A DNA stretch of 13,558 bases, taken from the NCBI GenBank assembly GCA_020349865.1, contig CP070700.1, positions 457,950-471,507 of the forward strand, written 5' to 3'. Origin of the DNA: Desulfobacteraceae bacterium (lineage in GTDB: Bacteria; Desulfobacterota; DSM-4660; Desulfatiglandales; Desulfatiglandaceae). The position numbers and the translations under genes were made by a program. Positions 13,041-13,558 of this stretch are shown piece after piece (positions within the stretch are counted from its first letter, which is position 1; each line of letters opens with the position of its first letter). The notes beneath the pieces were generated by a model that saw only the letters and a program-made list of their open reading frames with translations, ran no database searches and was not told the DNA's origin.

Positions 13041-13558
13041 TTACTCCTCCATTTCCACCCGCCGTTTTATAATGCGCAACCATTCTCTGCGAATCCAGGC
13101 ACTAAACGGGCTGATTAAGAACCAATAGAGCCGGAAATAGCGTCTGCTTGAGTTGCCTATGCAGTGGACTCTCGTCTCGGTAGTAACGCGAGTTATCGTA
13201 TCGGTCTGTCGGGACAGAGATATATTCGCTATGGCCTTGGCAAAGCCTTTCCTGTCAAAGTTCCGAAAAGTTCCCGGATCCAAATGTTGGATATCGACCG
13301 CGCGGGTCCAGAAACGTCCAACCAATCCAATTACAATCTCTTGATTTGGCGTCTCTCCAAGAATAACGAACCCCAATTCAAGCAAACCATCGAGTGTAAG
13401 CGCATATTCGGGAATTCCGCGTAAACGAAACAGCCATTTGACTATTCGGGAATCTCTAAAGTCAAGAGATTGCACCACCTGGTATACTTTCTCCGCCGGT
13501 GCATGAACATCAATGTGATGCCGTTCATTTACATCATATGCAGGTAAGAATTCATCGA
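13041..13558 (-). CDS. DUF2867-like (SRPBCC-type) protein, 5' end outside window
   Basis: The reading frame stays open from the right edge to the stop at 13041. It gives about 171 residues starting DEFLPAYDVNERHHIDVHAPAEKVYQVVQS. A GTG at 13478 is a possible start, but it would cut off this conserved N-terminus, so the true start is taken to lie just beyond 13558. Features fitting the DUF2867/SRPBCC-like family are the NERHHIDVHAPAEKVYQVV opening, the LLELGFVILGETPNQEIVIGLVGRFW core, the TTETRVHC strand and the amphipathic end FRLYWFLISPFSAWIRREWLRIIK. The family has no firm biochemical role; a helix-grip ligand pocket is likely. Only a few N-terminal residues seem to be missing. It is followed immediately by the TPR gene. 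Confidence 0.8.
   Translation of the reverse strand, partial: DEFLPAYDVNERHHIDVHAPAEKVYQVVQSLDFRDSRIVKWLFRLRGIPEYALTLDGLLELGFVILGETPNQEIVIGLVGRFWTRAVDIQHLDPGTFRNFDRKGFAKAIANISLSRQTDTITRVTTETRVHCIGNSSRRYFRLYWFLISPFSAWIRREWLRIIKRRVEMEE

Noticed and set aside
13153..13424. Plus-strand frames opposite the DUF2867-like gene
   Set aside because: They are antisense shadows of a clearly recognisable minus-strand protein.

Overview
The window looks like a chromosomal segment of a moderate- to low-GC Gram-negative bacterium, most likely a Desulfobacterota (deltaproteobacterial, sulfate-reducer-like) genome. This is inferred from three things: PAS sensor proteins starting with a KPxYExLEQRVKEL-type head and ending in a LuxR-type HTH; many Tat- or Sec-exported envelope proteins; and dispersed GTCATTGCGAG-type repeats. 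No rRNA, tRNA or CRISPR array was seen. Every identification rests on reading motifs by eye, without database searches.

Layout. (1) 1-809, minus strand: one end of an IS3-family insertion sequence, with orfA complete, orfB running off the left edge and a probable terminal repeat near 809. (2) 865-2074, minus: a small PilZ-domain protein (c-di-GMP receptor family) downstream of a LuxR/CsgD-type regulator broken by a frameshift and an in-frame stop. (3) 2217-5749, minus: two related PAS/LuxR-HTH regulators, one of them REC-PAS-PAS-HTH, behind a histidine-kinase C-terminal half that has lost its phospho-acceptor region. The two paralogues are followed by nearly identical noncoding blocks containing an ATACCTA/TAGGTAT palindrome, a good candidate operator/promoter for the next gene. 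(4) 5750-6594: about 840 bp of AT-rich noncoding DNA with phased decamer repeats, a MITE-like element of about 290 bp, a weak sigma-54-like site and a leader hairpin. (5) 6595-8979, plus: an FHA-GAF protein followed by a membrane-anchored coiled-coil OmpA/MotB-like peptidoglycan-binding protein with a recent internal duplication of about 119 residues. (6) 9005-10105, minus: an exported metallo-beta-lactamase-fold hydrolase (NAPE-PLD/UlaG-like). (7) 10124-10361: a nested inverted-repeat element. (8) 10364-11947, minus: a probable operon of a Tat-exported flavodoxin-fold protein, a small membrane protein and a SAM methyltransferase. (9) 12064-12121: a helically phased array of GTAAA half-sites. 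(10) 12210-13558, minus: a periplasmic TPR protein translationally coupled to a nearly complete DUF2867-like protein that runs off the right edge.

How the parts fit. The left half is a signalling island (c-di-GMP receptor, LuxR-type regulators, two-component parts) showing duplication and decay. The right half is made of envelope and redox functions. The most interesting unexplained signals are the duplicated palindrome block, which is better conserved than the genes it follows, the phased repeat arrays, and the histidine kinase without a histidine that overlaps its likely partner regulator. I found no clearly new multi-gene defence or biosynthetic system.
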